Shown here: positions 62,440 through 64,000 of the stretch, in pieces
How the letters are laid out: every line of letters starts with the position of its first letter
Numbering within the stretch: position 1 is the stretch's first letter
Assembly: GCA_036258055.1 (NCBI GenBank)
Contig: DATAEK010000282.1
Span: forward strand, 99,027-163,026
Origin: DATAEK01 sp036258055
GTDB taxonomy: Bacteria; Acidobacteriota; Vicinamibacteria; Vicinamibacterales; 2-12-FULL-66-21
Direction of reading: 5' to 3'
Length of the DNA: 64,000 nucleotides
Program-made: the position numbers and the translations under genes
The notes under the pieces: generated by a model
Told to the model about the DNA's origin: nothing
Seen by the model: only the letters and a program-made list of their open reading frames with translations
The model's database searches: none

Positions 62440-62451
62440 GTGCCTATTATA
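62440..62451 (-). promoter_or_regulatory. TATAAT 6 nt before the secreted-protein ATG
   Basis: On the minus strand TATAAT (62451-62446) and six bases lead to ATG 62439. The same A/T stretch read on the plus strand gives TATTAT at 62445-62450, a possible -10 for the divergent peptidase gene starting at 62466. Confidence 0.6.
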
Positions 62452-62465
62452 AGACCGGCCGTCAG

Positions 62466-63629
62466 ATGCCTCCGTCACGAACTCACAGTCCCGATGCGAT
62501 CCTCGCCTGGTGCCGCGCCGAGCAACCGTGGCTGCGCGAATGGCTCGAAACGCTCGTTCGTCACGAATCCCCGAGCACGAATCGCACTGCCGTAAACCGG
62601 CTCGGTGATGAGATCGCGAGACGGCTCGAGGCGCTGGGCGCGACGGTGGATCGTCTGTCGGGTGGTGAACGTGGGGACCACGTGCGCGCCACGTTCGACG
62701 GCGAGGGTCCACAGATTCTGCTGCTTGGTCATTTCGACACGGTCTGGGACGTCGGGCAGCTGGAGACCATGCCGCTGCGCGAGGAGGCGGGCAAGCTGTT
62801 CGGTCCCGGTGTCTTCGACATGAAGGGCGGCATTGCCGTCTCCACCCTGACCCTGCGCGCGCTGGATCGTTTCGCAGACGCACAGAGACCGCGTGTCACG
62901 ATGCTCTGGACTGCGGACGAGGAGGTCGGGAGTGGCACGTCACGCGGAGCGATCGAAGGGGAGGCGCGCAAGAGCCGTGCAGTGCTGGTGCTGGAGCCGT
63001 CGCTCCCGGGCGGCGCGATGAAAACCAGCCGGAAGGGCTGCGGCGAGTTCGACGTGACCGTGCACGGAGTCGCGGCGCACGCGGGTCTCGATCCGGGAAA
63101 GGGCGCGAGCGCAATTCACGAGCTTGCTTATCAGATCGTTGCGGTTCAAGCGCTGCAGGATCTCGACAAGGGCATCAGTGTCAACGTCGGCCTGGTTTCC
63201 GGTGGATCGCGCCCGAACGTCGTGGCGGAGCGTGCCCGGGCCACGATCGACGTGCGCGTGCCGAGCGTCGAAGACGCAATCCGCCTCGAGTCCGCGGTCA
63301 AGGCGCTGCGTCCGCGCTCGCCACGCACCTCGCTCGACATCCGAGGCGGATTCGAACGGCCGCCGCTCGAACGCTCGGAAGCGGTCGTGCAGCTCTACGA
63401 GCTGGCACGCGAGGTCTCACGGGCGCTCGGCCGCGAGCTGGGCGAAGGCGGGGCCGGCGGTGGGTCGGACGGGAATTTCACGGCCGCAATCGGGGTTCCT
63501 ACTCTCGACGGGCTGGGACCGCAGGGCGAAGGTGCGCACGCGGTGCACGAGCACGTCGTCGTGGACGATCTACCCTGGCGGGCCGCGTTTCTGGCTGGTT
63601 TGGTTCTCCGGCTGGGCGCGTTAAGATAG
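62466..63629 (+). CDS. M20 family metallopeptidase (carboxypeptidase G2-like)
   Basis: A 387-residue zinc peptidase. Metal ligands and catalytic residues are visible in order: LLGHFDTVWDVG, GVFDMKGGIAV, WTADEEVGSG, and the late GEGAHAVHEH. The dimerisation insert lies between about 185 and 300. Members release C-terminal glutamate from folates or similar peptides, or act on other small peptides. ATG 62466 gives PDAILAWCRAEQPWLREW, typical of the family. No signal peptide. htpX follows after 11 nt. Confidence 0.9.
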   Translation: MPPSRTHSPDAILAWCRAEQPWLREWLETLVRHESPSTNRTAVNRLGDEIARRLEALGATVDRLSGGERGDHVRATFDGEGPQILLLGHFDTVWDVGQLETMPLREEAGKLFGPGVFDMKGGIAVSTLTLRALDRFADAQRPRVTMLWTADEEVGSGTSRGAIEGEARKSRAVLVLEPSLPGGAMKTSRKGCGEFDVTVHGVAAHAGLDPGKGASAIHELAYQIVAVQALQDLDKGISVNVGLVSGGSRPNVVAERARATIDVRVPSVEDAIRLESAVKALRPRSPRTSLDIRGGFERPPLERSEAVVQLYELAREVSRALGRELGEGGAGGGSDGNFTAAIGVPTLDGLGPQGEGAHAVHEHVVVDDLPWRAAFLAGLVLRLGALR

Positions 63630-63640
63630 AGTCAACCATC

Positions 63641-64000
63641 ATGGCAAACGGTGTCAAAACGGCGCTGCTGCTCGGCCTCCTCAGCGGACTGTTGCTGGTC
63701 ATCGGCGACATCGCGGGCGGCTCGAACGGCCTCATGATCGCGTTCGTCTTCGCCGCGCTCATGAACCTCGGATCGTACTGGTTCTCGGACAAGATCGTCC
63801 TGCGCATGTACCGCGCGCAGGAGGTCGGTCCGACGCACCTGCTCTATCAGATCACCGAACGGCTGACGCGGCGAGCCGGCCTGCCGATGCCGAAGGTGTA
63901 CGTGATCCCTGATTCGTCACCGAACGCGTTTGCGACGGGTCGCAATCCCCAGCATGCGGCTGTGGCGGCGACGGAAGGGATTCTCCAAGTGCTCAGCGAG
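63641..64000 (+). CDS. htpX: Membrane protease HtpX, N-terminal part (cut by window edge)
   Basis: The first 120 residues of an HtpX-type M48 protease. Two hydrophobic helices (about 6-24 and 30-47) precede the conserved RMYRAQEVGPTHLLYQITE and MPKVYVIPDSSPNAFATGR regions; the HExxH zinc motif would lie just beyond the window. HtpX degrades misfolded membrane proteins with the zinc site on the cytoplasmic side. ATG 63641 is 11 nt behind the peptidase gene. Confidence 0.93.
   Translation, partial: MANGVKTALLLGLLSGLLLVIGDIAGGSNGLMIAFVFAALMNLGSYWFSDKIVLRMYRAQEVGPTHLLYQITERLTRRAGLPMPKVYVIPDSSPNAFATGRNPQHAAVAATEGILQVLSE

Overview
The window is a high-GC, gene-dense bacterial chromosome segment with almost no non-coding space. 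Two proteins with the architecture of the 'acidobacterial duplicated orphan permease' (ADOP) family, together with the gene content and overlap style, point to Acidobacteriota, probably a soil member of the Vicinamibacteria. This is inferred from the proteins; there is no rRNA in the window to confirm it.

Layout. 1-7558 (minus): a gapless operon starting with the GTPase gene ychF and running through seven glycosyltransferases (GT2, GT4 and one multi-membrane GT-C), probably for an envelope glycan or glycolipid. 7701-24550 (plus): a division and cell wall (dcw) cluster, mraZ-rsmH-ftsL-ftsI-murE-murF-mraY-murD-ftsW-murG-murC-ftsQ-ftsA-ftsZ, driven by a consensus-like promoter and a three-box MraZ operator; murB and ddl are absent. 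25048-28952: a radical SAM protein, a small SpoVG-like unknown, acpS and pgeF (divergent, with overlapping start codons) and an RNase HI-like gene. 28994-37266 (minus): a zinc-ribbon coiled-coil protein, a CAU tRNA, rpoD, dnaG, mutS2, larB. 37353-42898 (plus): a cellulose-synthase-like transferase, citrate synthase, lepA, lepB. 42975-47682 (minus): a cyclodeaminase-like protein, hutI, a DUF167 protein, a DivIVA protein, the PLP protein YggS and a secreted TPR protein. 47827-52453 (minus): a Dam-type methylase, a DinG-type helicase, glyA, rpiB. 52773-64000: an RlmI-type methyltransferase, two ADOP permeases around an FGE-like protein and thiC, a secreted unknown, an M20 peptidase and the start of htpX.

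The genes are mostly conserved housekeeping. The unusual part is the space between them. Many of the few gaps hold short word-like repeats (7-9 nt units), and five of these form long quasi-palindromes (murD/ftsW, mutS2/dnaG, divIVA/yggU, rpiB/rlmI, rlmI/ADOP). With the exception of the two arrays around rlmI, each locus uses its own word, so the palindromes look home-made by local inverted duplication rather than spread as one dispersed element. Other gaps carry direct word arrays (11 x GTTCGGC, GGCAATTNN, GAACCYGA, ATGGCAA), and several TAG stop codons abut hairpins. A second pattern is a TANNNT box exactly 6 nt before ATG at five genes, the geometry of leaderless promoters. These two patterns are the best candidates for something undescribed here.
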